From contig NZ_SGWI01000005.1 in the NCBI RefSeq assembly GCF_004519405.1, positions 372,001-436,000 on the forward strand: 64,000 nt of DNA, in the 5' to 3' direction. Below, piece after piece: positions 16,766-25,219 of the stretch (its first letter is position 1; every line of letters starts with the position of its first letter). Source of the stretch: Pseudomonas sp. BCA17. GTDB lineage: Bacteria > Pseudomonadota > Gammaproteobacteria > Pseudomonadales > Pseudomonadaceae. The position numbers and the translations under genes are program-made. The notes below the pieces were generated by a model. It searched no databases, was not told where the DNA came from, and saw nothing but the letters and a program-made list of their open reading frames with translations.

Positions 16766-17779
16766 ATGAAAAGACTTAAAACCCTGCTGGGTGGCTCGCT
16801 GCTGGCACTGGCCGCTTTATCGCAGCCAACAACGGCCGCCGAAACCGTCAAACCCATCCATTTCGGTGACATCACCTGGGAAAGCGGCAGCCTGATCACC
16901 GAGGTGCTGCGCCTGATCGTCGAGAAAGGCTATGGCCTGCCCACCGACACCTTGCCCGGCAGTACCGTCAGCCTGGAAGCCGCCCTGGCCAAGGATGATA
17001 TCCAAGTGATCGGTGAAGAGTGGGCCGGGCGCAGCCCGGCGTGGGTCAAGGCGGAAAACGAAGGCAAAGTGTTCGGCCTTGGCGACACCGTAAAAGGTGC
17101 CACCGAAGGCTGGTGGGTGCCGGAGTTCGTGATCAAGGGCGATGCCGAGCGCGGTATCAAACCCCTGGCGCCGGACCTGAAGTCGGTGGCCGACCTGCCG
17201 CGCTACAAGGACGTGTTCCGCGACCCTGAAGACCCGACCCGTGGGCGCTTCCTCAACAGCCCTACCGGCTGGACCTCGGAGATCGTCAACAGCCAGAAAC
17301 TCAAGGCTTACAAACTGACCGACAGTTTCGTCAACTTCCGCAGCGGCTCCGGCGCGGCGCTGGATGCGGAAGTCGCGTCGTCGATCCGTCGTGGCAAGCC
17401 GGTGTTGTTCTACTACTGGTCGCCGACACCGCTGCTGGGCCGTTTCAAGCTGGTCAAGCTGGAGGAACCGCCGTTCAACGCCGAAGCCTGGAAAACCCTG
17501 TCCGACGCGAAAAACCCGAACCCCATCGGTACCCGCTCGATGCCGGCCCGCTTGGCGATTGGCGTGTCGGCACCCTTCAAAGCGCAGTATCCGCAACTGG
17601 TGAGCGTGTTTGAAAAGGTCGACCTACCCATTGATTTGCTCAACGGCATCCTCGGTGAAATGAGCGAGAAGCGCACACCGCCACGTCAGGTGGCTCAAGC
17701 GTTCCTCAAGGACCATCCACAGGTATGGCAGCAATGGGTGCCGGCGGATGTGGCGGCCAAGGTCAAGGGGGCGCTCTGA
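16766..17779 (+). CDS. glycine betaine/choline-type ABC substrate-binding protein (OpuAC family)
   Basis: A 337-residue periplasmic binding protein. The signal peptide spans residues 1-25 (MKRLKTLLGGSLLALAALS, cleavage near AAA). The mature part is OpuAC/ProX-like, with FGDITWESGSLITEVLRLIVE near 30-50 and several tryptophans (EEWAG, EGWWVPEF, FYYWSP) that could form an aromatic box for a quaternary amine. Its stop overlaps the next binding-protein start by one base. No permease or ATPase gene is adjacent, so its transport partner is elsewhere or it has another role. The ligand is inferred from the family. Confidence 0.8.
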   Translation: MKRLKTLLGGSLLALAALSQPTTAAETVKPIHFGDITWESGSLITEVLRLIVEKGYGLPTDTLPGSTVSLEAALAKDDIQVIGEEWAGRSPAWVKAENEGKVFGLGDTVKGATEGWWVPEFVIKGDAERGIKPLAPDLKSVADLPRYKDVFRDPEDPTRGRFLNSPTGWTSEIVNSQKLKAYKLTDSFVNFRSGSGAALDAEVASSIRRGKPVLFYYWSPTPLLGRFKLVKLEEPPFNAEAWKTLSDAKNPNPIGTRSMPARLAIGVSAPFKAQYPQLVSVFEKVDLPIDLLNGILGEMSEKRTPPRQVAQAFLKDHPQVWQQWVPADVAAKVKGAL

Positions 17780-18705
17780 TGCTTAAAGTCTTCGCTGCCG
17801 TGGTTCTTTCGCTGGTGGCCGGCCAAGTGCTGGCGGCCGACCCTTCCACCTTGCGCATCGGTTACCAGAAAAGCTCCGTGAGCATGGTGCTGGCCCGTGA
17901 GCACAAACTCTTCGAAGAAGCGCTGCCCGGCACGCAGGTGCAGTGGACCGAATTCCTCGGCGGCCCACCGCTGATCGAAGCGCTCAACGGCGGCAGCCTG
18001 GACATAGGCAACATCGGCGACATCCCGCCGATCTTCGCCCAGGCGGCCGGCATCGACTTGCAGTACTTTGCGGTGGAGCCCAACGAGGGCAAGACCGAAG
18101 CGGTGCTGGTACCCAAGGCCAGCAGTGTGCAGAGCGTGGCGGAGCTCAAGGGCAAGCGCGTAGCGCTGCTCAAGGGCTCCAGTGCCCACAACCTGTTCCT
18201 CAAAAGCCTGCTGCGCGCGGGCTTGCAATGGAAGGATGTGAACGTGGTGTACCTTTCGCCATCCGACGGGCGCGCTGCGTTTGAACAAGGCAAGGTCGAC
18301 GCGTGGGTGGTTTGGGATCCGTACTACTCCGCCGCCGTGATCGACGGGGCCGCCCGTGTGCTGGGCGACGGCCAGGGTCTCAACCCGGCGGGCAGTTTCT
18401 TCGTGGTCAGCAGCCCGTTTGCCAAGCAATACCCGCAGTCCGTCGATGCGATCATCAAGACACTGGCCAAGGCGCAGCGCCTGTCCCTCGACCAACCTGA
18501 GGAGAGCATCGCGTTAATGGCCAAGACCCTGGGCCTGCAACCGGCGGTGGTCAAAAGCTATTTCGAACACCGCTCGCCTGCGCCGATTCGTCCGCTGCAA
18601 GCCGTGGACATCGGCAACCAGCAACGCACCGCCGACCTGTTCTTTGCCAATGGCCTGATCCCGAAAAAGGTCGACGTACAGCAAGCTGTCTTCAAGGCGC
18701 CATGA
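17779..18705 (+). CDS. aliphatic sulfonate-type ABC substrate-binding protein (SsuA-like)
   Basis: A 308-residue periplasmic binding protein of the SsuA/nitrate-taurine type. The signal peptide is residues 1-20 (MLKVFAAVVLSLVAGQVLAA). The core has LRIGYQKSSVSMVLAREHKLFEE, GGPPLIEALNGGSLDIGNIGD near 65-85, and AWVVWDPYYSAAV near 180. The ATG overlaps the previous stop by one base (TGATG), so the two genes are translationally coupled. The usual SsuB/SsuC or SsuD partners are missing; directly after its stop lies what may be the tail of a lost gene. Confidence 0.83.
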   Translation: MLKVFAAVVLSLVAGQVLAADPSTLRIGYQKSSVSMVLAREHKLFEEALPGTQVQWTEFLGGPPLIEALNGGSLDIGNIGDIPPIFAQAAGIDLQYFAVEPNEGKTEAVLVPKASSVQSVAELKGKRVALLKGSSAHNLFLKSLLRAGLQWKDVNVVYLSPSDGRAAFEQGKVDAWVVWDPYYSAAVIDGAARVLGDGQGLNPAGSFFVVSSPFAKQYPQSVDAIIKTLAKAQRLSLDQPEESIALMAKTLGLQPAVVKSYFEHRSPAPIRPLQAVDIGNQQRTADLFFANGLIPKKVDVQQAVFKAP

Positions 18706-18817
18706 CCCTGCAACGATCTACATCGGGCAGGGCACTCGGCAACTCCACGAGGCGATGCGCAGCCAGGTAGCCGATCTGGATCTGGATCGCACAGGCTCGG
18801 TGGAGGTGCTGGCGTGA
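18704..18817 (+). pseudogene. possible remnant: C-terminal tail of a lost gene
   Basis: From the end of the SsuA-like gene a different frame reads DPATIYIGQGTRQLHEAMRS and then an Asp-rich tail before a TGA at 18815. It has good amino-acid character but no start codon or ribosome site of its own. It may be the 3' end of a gene deleted from between the binding-protein gene and the GST gene. I do not recognise the parent family, and it may also be chance. Confidence 0.3.
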
Positions 18818-18833
18818 GTACCTTCACTTCAAC

Positions 18834-19436
18834 TTATGGATTCTCGACCGCCATTGCGGCGGCGACCTCTGGGCGCTGCCCCACCCGCTGCATAAACGCA
18901 TCCAGTGCCGGCCACTCAGCCAGGTCGATAGCGTGGAAGGCGGCCCAACGCAGCACCACGAACAGGTAGGCATCGGCGACCGAGAATTGCGAACCCAGCA
19001 GGTAATCCTGACGCTCCAGGGTCTGCACCAGGATCGCAAAGCGCTTGAACAGCGTGGCCTTGAACAGCGCCTTCACGTCATCCGGGATCGCGCTGTTGAA
19101 GAACACCCCCAGCCCGCCATGGATTTCGCTGGCGACAAAGTTCAACCATTCCTGCAAACGCACGCGCTCCCAGCTGCCATTGGCCGGGGCCAGGCCGGCT
19201 GCGGGTTTCAGGTCGGCCAGGTATTGCAGGATCGCACTGGCTTCAGTCAGTACCTGGCCGTTGTCCAGTTGCAGCGCGGCGACGTAGCCCTTGGGATTGA
19301 TCTGCAGGAAGTCCTCGCCCTTGGCGGTGGTCTTGGCCTTGTTGTCGACCCGAACCAACTCGAACGGCAGCGCCAATTCACGCAATACGATATGGGGGGC
19401 AAGTGAGCAGGCGTTGGGCGCGTAATACAATTTCAT
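18834..19436 (-). CDS. gstA: glutathione S-transferase, GstA type
   Basis: A 200-residue beta-class glutathione transferase, cytosolic. The N-terminal thioredoxin-like domain starts MKLYYAPNACSLAPHIVLRE, with the family's catalytic Cys/Ser region at residues 9-11; the cis-proline/EAS segment is LTEASAILQYLADL near 63. The helical C-terminal domain has SVADAYLFVVLRW near 155. Its pattern and length closely follow E. coli GstA (201 residues). The ATG at 19436 has GGAG upstream; an ATG five codons earlier is less favoured. It is divergent from a LysR gene that may control it. Confidence 0.85.
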   Translation of the reverse strand: MKLYYAPNACSLAPHIVLRELALPFELVRVDNKAKTTAKGEDFLQINPKGYVAALQLDNGQVLTEASAILQYLADLKPAAGLAPANGSWERVRLQEWLNFVASEIHGGLGVFFNSAIPDDVKALFKATLFKRFAILVQTLERQDYLLGSQFSVADAYLFVVLRWAAFHAIDLAEWPALDAFMQRVGQRPEVAAAMAVENP

Positions 19437-19532
19437 CAGGGACAGCTCCATGGAATTTGCGCCAGTTTCTCGGGCATGGCACCGTGCGTAAAATTAAACC
19501 TTCAGACCCCTGCCATAAGGACAGCTACTGTC

Positions 19533-20402
19533 ATGATGAACCTGATGCACTGGCGCTTGCTGGTAGCCGTCGCCGACCATGGCAGCATCACCGCCGCTGC
19601 CGAGTGCGTGGGCATGACCCAGTCCGCCGCCAGCCAGGCCATGGCTGGAATGGAAGCGACATTGGGTGCGCAACTGTTTACCCGTGAGCCGCGCAAGACC
19701 CTGCCCACTGCCCTGGGGCTGAATGTGATCGAACAGGCGCGAGTCATGATGGGCGCGCTGCAGGCCATTCGCAGCACTGTTGATGAGGCCAGGCCCATGT
19801 TGCGCGGGACGTTGCGCATCGCCAGCTTTCCCTTCGTGCTGGATACCTTTCTCCGCCCGTTGTTGCAGCGTTTCAAGCAACTGTATCCCGGCATTGAGGT
19901 CACCACGCTGCAAGTCACCGATAACGAAGTGGAGACCCTGCTGGATGCCGATCTGATCGACCTGGGCGTGGTGCTCAACCCCAAGCCCGGGCGCAATGCC
20001 ACAGTGTTGGGACGCGACAATTGGGTAGCGGTGGTGCCCGCGCAGCATGCACTGGCCCAGCGCCCGGCCGGGTCTGCAGTGACATTGGCGGAGTTGTTGG
20101 AACAACCCTTCGTACTCGCCACCGGCGGTTGCACCGCCAACGCCAGGAGCCTGAGCGCTGACGCCGGGTTGGTGCTGCGGGATGTCCGCGTGGAAGTGCG
20201 CGAATGGAACAGTGCCTTCAGCCTGGTGCGCGAAGGCATTGGTGTCACGCTGGTGCCGGAAATGACCCTGCCGGTTCAACGCCAAGGGCTGCGCGTGATG
20301 CCGCTCAGTACCCCTGTACACCGCGAGTTCTGCCTGGTGGGTTCGCCGAACCATGGGCCCGGCGTCGCTGCCCAGGCATTGTTAAAAATACTGGCTGATT
20401 AA
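19533..20402 (+). CDS. LysR family transcriptional regulator
   Basis: A 290-residue LysR regulator. The winged HTH is in the first 60 residues (WRLLVAVADHGSITAAAECVGMTQSAASQAMAGME), followed by the effector-binding domain from about residue 90 (GTLRIASFPFVLDTFLRPLL). AAGGA lies upstream of the ATG at 19533. It is divergent from gstA across a 96-base gap, the usual arrangement for a LysR regulator and its target, but the inducer is not known. Confidence 0.85.
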   Translation: MMNLMHWRLLVAVADHGSITAAAECVGMTQSAASQAMAGMEATLGAQLFTREPRKTLPTALGLNVIEQARVMMGALQAIRSTVDEARPMLRGTLRIASFPFVLDTFLRPLLQRFKQLYPGIEVTTLQVTDNEVETLLDADLIDLGVVLNPKPGRNATVLGRDNWVAVVPAQHALAQRPAGSAVTLAELLEQPFVLATGGCTANARSLSADAGLVLRDVRVEVREWNSAFSLVREGIGVTLVPEMTLPVQRQGLRVMPLSTPVHREFCLVGSPNHGPGVAAQALLKILAD

Positions 20403-20460
20403 TGGCCTTGCACAGTGCCAGCTCCTGCCTCGCTGCTCTCACATTTCCCTACGCTGTGGC

Positions 20461-20973
20461 TTAGATCGCGGCCAGGGTTTCTTTTACCGCCTGCACCTGC
20501 GGATCGACGGTTTTTGCCGCTACCTGCTGGTCCTGTTGCTGCTTGAGGCGCTCAGCCACTTCCTTGGAAATCGCGTCCTGCTTTTCCTGCGGCAGCTTCT
20601 GCACATCCTCTTCAGTCAAACCCTGCTCCTTGAGCAGTTGGTCGCGAATGCGTTCGGCTGGCGATTTGCTCATGTAGTCGGTGAAGTCTTCACGGGCGGT
20701 CTTGCCGGTCGACCCGGTAGCCGGCACGTCAGACGTCGCGCTCGTCGCTGTCGTAGAGGCCTGCAACTGCACGCGGGTCTTGGCGAAGGCTTCGTCGATA
20801 CGATCGTTGGCCTTGTCCAGGTCCTTCTGCGCGGCCGGCACCGTGACGCTTTGCTGCGCCGTTTGCAGGGCGCCGCTGTACAGCGTGCTGGCGGCAGCGT
20901 TGGCGGGGTCCATGTCGGGACGCTTGATGTGTTGGATCGTCGACACGGCTTGGGTGTTGTTGTTAACCAGCAT
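20461..20973 (-). CDS. conserved hypothetical protein, 170 aa
   Basis: A 170-residue hydrophilic protein, rich in Ala, Gln, Thr and Lys. It has an asparagine-rich start (MLVNNNTQAVSTIQHIKRPD), a low-complexity Thr/Ala stretch near 73-90 and a charged helix PAERIRDQLLKEQGLTEEDV near 105-125. There is no signal peptide, membrane segment or catalytic motif. AGGTGAG precedes the ATG. It looks like a Pseudomonas-specific hypothetical; a cytoplasmic or exported coiled-coil role is possible but unsupported. Confidence 0.65.
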   Translation of the reverse strand: MLVNNNTQAVSTIQHIKRPDMDPANAAASTLYSGALQTAQQSVTVPAAQKDLDKANDRIDEAFAKTRVQLQASTTATSATSDVPATGSTGKTAREDFTDYMSKSPAERIRDQLLKEQGLTEEDVQKLPQEKQDAISKEVAERLKQQQDQQVAAKTVDPQVQAVKETLAAI

Positions 20974-21106
20974 GATCGCTCACCTGTGGAAATGTTCGGT
21001 GCCACAGCTGGAGCAAATAGTGTGCCGGGGGCTGATCCCCCGATTTTATTGAGGAGGGAGCGGTCGTCGCGGCAAACATTGTCCCGCCGGCGGCCAATCG
21101 TTGCCG

Positions 21107-22516
21107 TCAGTGAGCAATATTCTCCAGCGCCAGGTTACGTGTACGTGGGCCGAACCAACCGATGGTGATCATCACGATCAGCATGCTGCTGGCGATAAAC
21201 GCGAGCACCCCCGGTGTGCCCAGGTGTTCGAGGATAAAACCGATCAACAGGCTGCTGAACACCGTCGACAAGCGGCTGAACGAATAACAGAAGCCCACTG
21301 CCCGTGCGCGGATGTTGGTCGGGAACAGTTCGCTCTGGTAGGAGTGATAGCTGAAGCTCAGCCATGCATTGCAGAAGGTGATCATCACCCCGCAGAGCAC
21401 CAGCCCTGTCGCCGTGGTCTGCAGGGCGAACAGGCTGCCGAAGATCATCGCGCCCAGGGCCGAGCCGACGATCTGCCATTTGTTTTCAAAGCGATTGGCC
21501 ACCTTCACGAACAGCAAGGGCCCCAGCGGGTAGGCGAGGGTGATGATGAAGGCGTACATCAGGCTGTGGGTCACGCTGACACCCTGGCCCGAGAGCAGCG
21601 CCGGCAGCCAGTTGCCGAAACCAAAAAAGCCGATGGCCTGGAACACATGAAACACAATCAGCATCAACGCACGGCGGCGATAAGGCGGTTGCCATATATC
21701 GGTAAAGCGCCCGCTGCCCTGCACGCTGACGGCCTCCGGCTCGGGCTGGTCCAGCGGTTTGCCATGGTCTTTCTGGCAGCGTGCCTCCAGGCTCTGCATG
21801 ATGGTATCGGCTTCATCGAAGCGGCCTTTTTGTGCGAGCCAGCGCGGCGATTCCGGTAAGCGCTTGCGCAGCCACCAGATAAACAGCGCAAACACCGCGC
21901 TCGACAACACCACCCAGCGCCAACCGGATACGCCGAATGGCGCCTGGGGCACCAGCCACCACGACATCAAGGCCACCGCCGGCACTGACAGGAACTGGAT
22001 AAAAAACGCAAAGGCAAACGCCGAACTGCGCATGCGTTTGGGCACCAGTTCCGACAGGTAGGCGTCGATGGTCACCAGCTCGATGCCAAGACCGATGCCC
22101 ACCAGAAAGCGCATGCAGATGATGCCCAGCGCAGACGTCTGAATGCCCATCAACACGGTGGCGACGGTGTACCAGATCAACGCAAAGGTGAAGATTGCCC
22201 GCCGCCCGAAGCGGTCAGCGATAGGGCTGAGCAGGCTGGCGCCGAGAAACAGGCCCAGGAAGGTCGCCGAGGCGAACGCGGCCTGGTCGGAAAAACCGAA
22301 CACACCGCCGCTACCGGTAGCAAACAAACCGTCCTTGATCAGGCCGGGACTGATATAGGCGGTCTGAAATAGGTCATACAGCTCGAAAAAGCCACCGATC
22401 GACAGCAACGCCACCAGGCGCCAGACGCTGGCTACGGCAGGCAGGCGGTCAATGCGTGCGCTGATGTGGGCGGCTCGGATCGGGTCGATGCCGTCAAGGG
22501 TGGAGGGTGAGGGCAT
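21107..22516 (-). CDS. MFS transporter, sugar/metabolite porter type
   Basis: A 469-residue major facilitator with about twelve membrane segments. The first cytoplasmic loop has SPIADRFGRRAIFTFALIW near residue 105, the MFS motif A, and the second half repeats it loosely at VKVANRFENKWQ. ELYDLFQTAYISPGL in helix 1 recalls aromatic-acid or sialic-acid type porters. The central loop (residues 235-275) is charged. It is followed on the same strand by the conserved hypothetical at 20973. The substrate cannot be predicted; a drug-efflux role is less likely than metabolite uptake. Confidence 0.82.
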   Translation of the reverse strand: MPSPSTLDGIDPIRAAHISARIDRLPAVASVWRLVALLSIGGFFELYDLFQTAYISPGLIKDGLFATGSGGVFGFSDQAAFASATFLGLFLGASLLSPIADRFGRRAIFTFALIWYTVATVLMGIQTSALGIICMRFLVGIGLGIELVTIDAYLSELVPKRMRSSAFAFAFFIQFLSVPAVALMSWWLVPQAPFGVSGWRWVVLSSAVFALFIWWLRKRLPESPRWLAQKGRFDEADTIMQSLEARCQKDHGKPLDQPEPEAVSVQGSGRFTDIWQPPYRRRALMLIVFHVFQAIGFFGFGNWLPALLSGQGVSVTHSLMYAFIITLAYPLGPLLFVKVANRFENKWQIVGSALGAMIFGSLFALQTTATGLVLCGVMITFCNAWLSFSYHSYQSELFPTNIRARAVGFCYSFSRLSTVFSSLLIGFILEHLGTPGVLAFIASSMLIVMITIGWFGPRTRNLALENIAH

Positions 22517-22549
22517 GGGCGCAGTTCCGGGCGTAATGGCGTTATTGAT

Positions 22550-23182
22550 TTAGTTGTGACCGTCGAGCGCAAAGGCCTGGAAGCCTGGGCGTTGGCTGAG
22601 CCGCTGGTAATAGGCCTCGACCGCCGGGTAAGGCGGGTGGTCCAGCGGCGCGTTCCGCCAGCGGTGCACCGACAGGCCGACGAGGATATCGGCCAGGGTG
22701 AATTCATCACCGGCCACGTAGGCGCCGGTTTTGGCCAGCTGTTGTTCCAGTAAGCCCATTTTGTCATTCCACGCCTGCACGCCGGCGCGCAGGCGCTGCG
22801 GGTCCTGGTAATCCGGGTTTTTGCGCACCAGCGCATGGAACGCATAACCCCAGGATGGATTGAGTTCGGTGGCTTGCCAGTCCATCCATTGCTCCACCTT
22901 GGATCGGGGCGCGGGTTCGGCGGGAAGCAAGTCGTGACGTTGGTACAGGCCGACGAGGTAGCGGCAGATGGTGTTGGATTCCCACAGCACGCCGTGGTCA
23001 TCGATCAGCACCGGCACCTGGGCGTTGGGGTTCAGGGCAAGGAATTCGGCGGCTTGAGTGGGCTTGAAGCCAATGCCCCAGTCTTCACGTACGTAGTCGA
23101 TGCCCAGTTCCTGGCAGGTCCACAGTACTTTGCGCACGTTGATGGAGGACGTGCGGCCGAGGATTTTCAGTGAGTGTCCCAT
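22550..23182 (-). CDS. glutathione S-transferase family protein
   Basis: A 210-residue GST. The N-terminal thioredoxin domain is KILGRTSSINVRKVLWTCQELGIDYVREDW, with Ser near residue 12 as the probable glutathione-activating residue; VPVLIDDHGVLWESNTICRYL carries the cis-Pro and the glutathione-binding ESN motif. The C-terminal helical domain has EFTLADILVGLSVHRW near 155. The ATG at 23182 follows AGGGAAG. The MFS gene begins 33 bases after its stop on the same strand, so the two may form one unit. Confidence 0.85.
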   Translation of the reverse strand: MGHSLKILGRTSSINVRKVLWTCQELGIDYVREDWGIGFKPTQAAEFLALNPNAQVPVLIDDHGVLWESNTICRYLVGLYQRHDLLPAEPAPRSKVEQWMDWQATELNPSWGYAFHALVRKNPDYQDPQRLRAGVQAWNDKMGLLEQQLAKTGAYVAGDEFTLADILVGLSVHRWRNAPLDHPPYPAVEAYYQRLSQRPGFQAFALDGHN

Positions 23183-23264
23183 GGTGCTTCCCTTGCAGTG
23201 GAGAGTGGCCAATCTAGCACGACGAAACAATTTGTAAGCAATGCCCTGTAGGGGCGAGCTTGTC

Positions 23265-23394
23265 GTGGCGAGGGAGCTTGCTCCCGCTGGGCTGCGAAGC
23301 GGCCCCAAACCGTGCGATCGATATGGGTCAGATACACTTCGTCAACCGGTCTGGGAGTGCTTCGCACTCCAGCGGGAGCAAGCTCCCTCGCCAC
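23265..23394. repeat. REPIN, GTGGCGAGGGAGC family
   Basis: Left arm 23265-23290 and right arm 23369-23394 are perfectly complementary over 26 bases (core GGCGAGGGAGCTTGCTCCCG). A 78-base centre includes its own small hairpin GAGTGCTTCGCACTC. It lies between a GST and the DUF6124 gene. The same family occurs at 8089-8215 and 33835-33918. Confidence 0.85.
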
Positions 23395-23420
23395 GCAAGC
23401 TCACTCCTGCGGAGGGCGTG

Positions 23421-23660
23421 TCAGTAGCGGGGCGTGTGCTGATCCATGGCTTTGCCCACCAGCAACACACTCAGCTCGCTGAGCTGGTGGATGGCCAGGG
23501 CGACATCGCGGTGTTTGCCTTCAAGGTCATCGGACAGGTCAAGCAGCAAGGTGCTGACGGAGCACAGGGTTTCGTAGCTGTTGATCAGCAGGGTTTCGGT
23601 CGGGACATCGGGGATGAGGGTGAAGAGGGTGGTTGGCGGCGTATCGATTTCTTTGATCAT
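23421..23660 (-). CDS. DUF6124 family small protein
   Basis: A 79-residue helical protein with the DUF6124 pattern LFTLIPDVPTETLLINSYET followed by an SVSTLLLDLSDDLEG helix and an RDVALAIHQLSELSVLLV helix. The function is unknown; related genes occur in several copies in many Pseudomonas genomes. It seems to be a short member, since longer relatives carry an N-terminal extension. The ribosome site before the ATG at 23660 is poor (CTATCCA), which suggests that translation may be controlled by its long structured leader. Confidence 0.7.
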   Translation of the reverse strand: MIKEIDTPPTTLFTLIPDVPTETLLINSYETLCSVSTLLLDLSDDLEGKHRDVALAIHQLSELSVLLVGKAMDQHTPRY

Positions 23661-23920
23661 TGGATAGTCCAGGAATTGGCCACCGCCTCTTCGCTACTAA
23701 ACGAGGGTGGCAGCTGTACGCAGGTTAGTAGACCGGTGGACTCCAAAGCCGGCGCACCCAAGGGTGCCCTACGCACAGCCGCCATCAAACATTTCGCTTG
23801 GGCTTGTGCACTGAGAAGTCCGAACATGGGCTACTAAACCCGGTCACCGAGAAATTCAGCGACCGACAAACCTTAGAGACCCCCTTCCAGGCGCACAAGC
23901 CGGCGGATTCTGACGTAAGC
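23661..23920 (-). promoter_or_regulatory. long structured leader of the DUF6124 gene, possible RNA switch
   Basis: The 314 bases between the DUF6124 and gntR genes hold no gene but much symmetry. A stem pairs 23708-23723 with 23769-23784; inside it is a perfect hairpin GCACCC-AA-GGGTGC (23754-23767). Three copies of one motif occur: CTACTAAAC (23694-23702), its inverse GTTAGTAG (23724-23731), and CTACTAAACC (23831-23840). The middle copy can pair with either outer copy, which allows alternative folds. I recall similar sequence before other DUF6124 genes in Pseudomonas but could not check this. Confidence 0.5.
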
Positions 23921-23974
23921 GTAGGCAGCCGGGCAAGGCGCTGATCGCAATGTCAGCCACGTCCTACAGCCGTC

Positions 23975-25003
23975 CTACGTGCTTTCCCGCACCTGCAATT
24001 CAAACCCCATATCCACCACGGGTTTGGCGATCTTGTTGCCCGCCATGATGCTCAACAAATGTTCCGCCGCACGTCGCCCAATGGCCTCACGCGGGGTACT
24101 GATGCTGCTCAGGCGCGGCACCATGAAGGACGACGCCGGCAAGTCGTTGAAGCCCAGCACCGCTACGCGTTCCGGCACATTGACGTTGTGGCGCAGGGCT
24201 TCCAGCAGTGCGCCCTGGGCCAGGTCGTCGTTGCCGAAGAAGATCGCGTCCACATCGGGATGGCTTGCCAGTATCTGCAGGAACAGCTCGCCGCCCAGGC
24301 CCACGGAGGAGGGGCGTGGTGTCAGCAACTCCAGCGCCGGGTCGTACATGCCTGCCTGTTGCAGTGCGCGGCGGAAGCCTTCACCGCGCAGTAACGTGCG
24401 TTGGTCCAATTGCGCGCCGATGTAAGCCAGGCGCTTGCGCCCACGTGACAGCAAATGTGCGGCGGCCGTTTCACCTGCCGCCAACTGTGAAAAACCCACG
24501 CAGTTCACGCCGGCGTTGGGGTCCAGGTCCATCATGTAGACGCAGGGCACATTGCTGGCCTCGACCATTCGTCGCGCACTTTCAGTCCGATCAAAGCCGG
24601 TCAGCAGCAAGCCACGTGGCTGATACGCCATATAGTTGCGCAGCAGGTTTTCTTCTTCATCGCGCGAATAATGGGAATTGCCGATCAGCACTTCAAAGCC
24701 CTTTGGGCGCAGCACTTGGTGGATGGCTTCGAGGGTTTCGATAAACAGCAGGTTGGACAGCGATGGCACCAGCACCACCACCGAGTGGCTTTGCGCCGAG
24801 GCCAGGGCGCGGGCGGCGGGATTGACGACGTAATTCAGTTCACTGGCGGCGTGTTGCACTTTTTCCACCAGCTCGGTGGCCACGGTGCTGATGCCGCGCA
24901 GGGCGCGAGAGGCGGTAATCGGGCTGACGCCAGCCAGGCGGGCAACTTCGTTGAGGGTCGGGCGACCCGTGGTGCGCAATTTTTTATCGTTCTTGGAGGT
25001 CAT
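23975..25003 (-). CDS. gntR: LacI family gluconate repressor GntR
   Basis: A 342-residue LacI-type repressor. The HTH lies at residues 15-35 (PTLNEVARLAGVSPITASRAL), followed by the hinge and a sugar-binding domain from about residue 60 (HSVVVLVPSLSNLLF) to VLGFNDLP near 285. It is divergent from gntK and two genes from gntP, and the intergenic DNA holds AGCGCT-centred palindromes that fit the Pseudomonas GntR operator. The simplest reading is repression of itself, gntK and gntP, relieved by gluconate or 6-phosphogluconate. The ATG at 25003 is used; a TTG five codons earlier is possible. Confidence 0.9.
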   Translation of the reverse strand: MTSKNDKKLRTTGRPTLNEVARLAGVSPITASRALRGISTVATELVEKVQHAASELNYVVNPAARALASAQSHSVVVLVPSLSNLLFIETLEAIHQVLRPKGFEVLIGNSHYSRDEEENLLRNYMAYQPRGLLLTGFDRTESARRMVEASNVPCVYMMDLDPNAGVNCVGFSQLAAGETAAAHLLSRGRKRLAYIGAQLDQRTLLRGEGFRRALQQAGMYDPALELLTPRPSSVGLGGELFLQILASHPDVDAIFFGNDDLAQGALLEALRHNVNVPERVAVLGFNDLPASSFMVPRLSSISTPREAIGRRAAEHLLSIMAGNKIAKPVVDMGFELQVREST

Positions 25004-25032
25004 CAGGCGGCTTGCCAAACAAAAATCGAGGC

Positions 25033-25051
25033 ACTAAGGTAGCGCTGTCTC
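25033..25051. promoter_or_regulatory. GntR operator 1 (gntR promoter)
   Basis: ACTAAGGTAGCGCT (25033-25046) matches AC-N-AAG-N-TAGCGCT, the GntR operator form that I recall reported for P. aeruginosa. It lies about 30 bases upstream of the gntR start, where it could block transcription. Confidence 0.75.
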
Positions 25052-25189
25052 CAAAAGGCTGCAAATGCTTGAACGTAGGGTTGCCTGATCCCGTTCAAAT
25101 CGCTGGAGAGGATGCACGCGTCACTCCATAAAAAAAGACAAGACGGCGCGGGAAAAGCCTGTTTTTGCACTAGCCTTACAGCGTGCAAA

Positions 25190-25202
25190 GGTAGCGCTAT
25201 CT
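25190..25202. promoter_or_regulatory. GntR operator 2 (gntK promoter)
   Basis: GGTAGCGCTATCT is a near palindrome around AGCGCT, 18 bases before the gntK ATG, so a bound repressor would cover the start of the transcript. Confidence 0.75.
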
Positions 25203-25219
25203 GCGTCCTGAGGTGTTTC

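Noticed and set aside
21026..21042. Hairpin CGGGGG-CTGAT-CCCCCG after the MFS gene as a terminator
   Set aside because: The stem is short and lacks a T-run on the minus strand, so I do not call it as a terminator with confidence.
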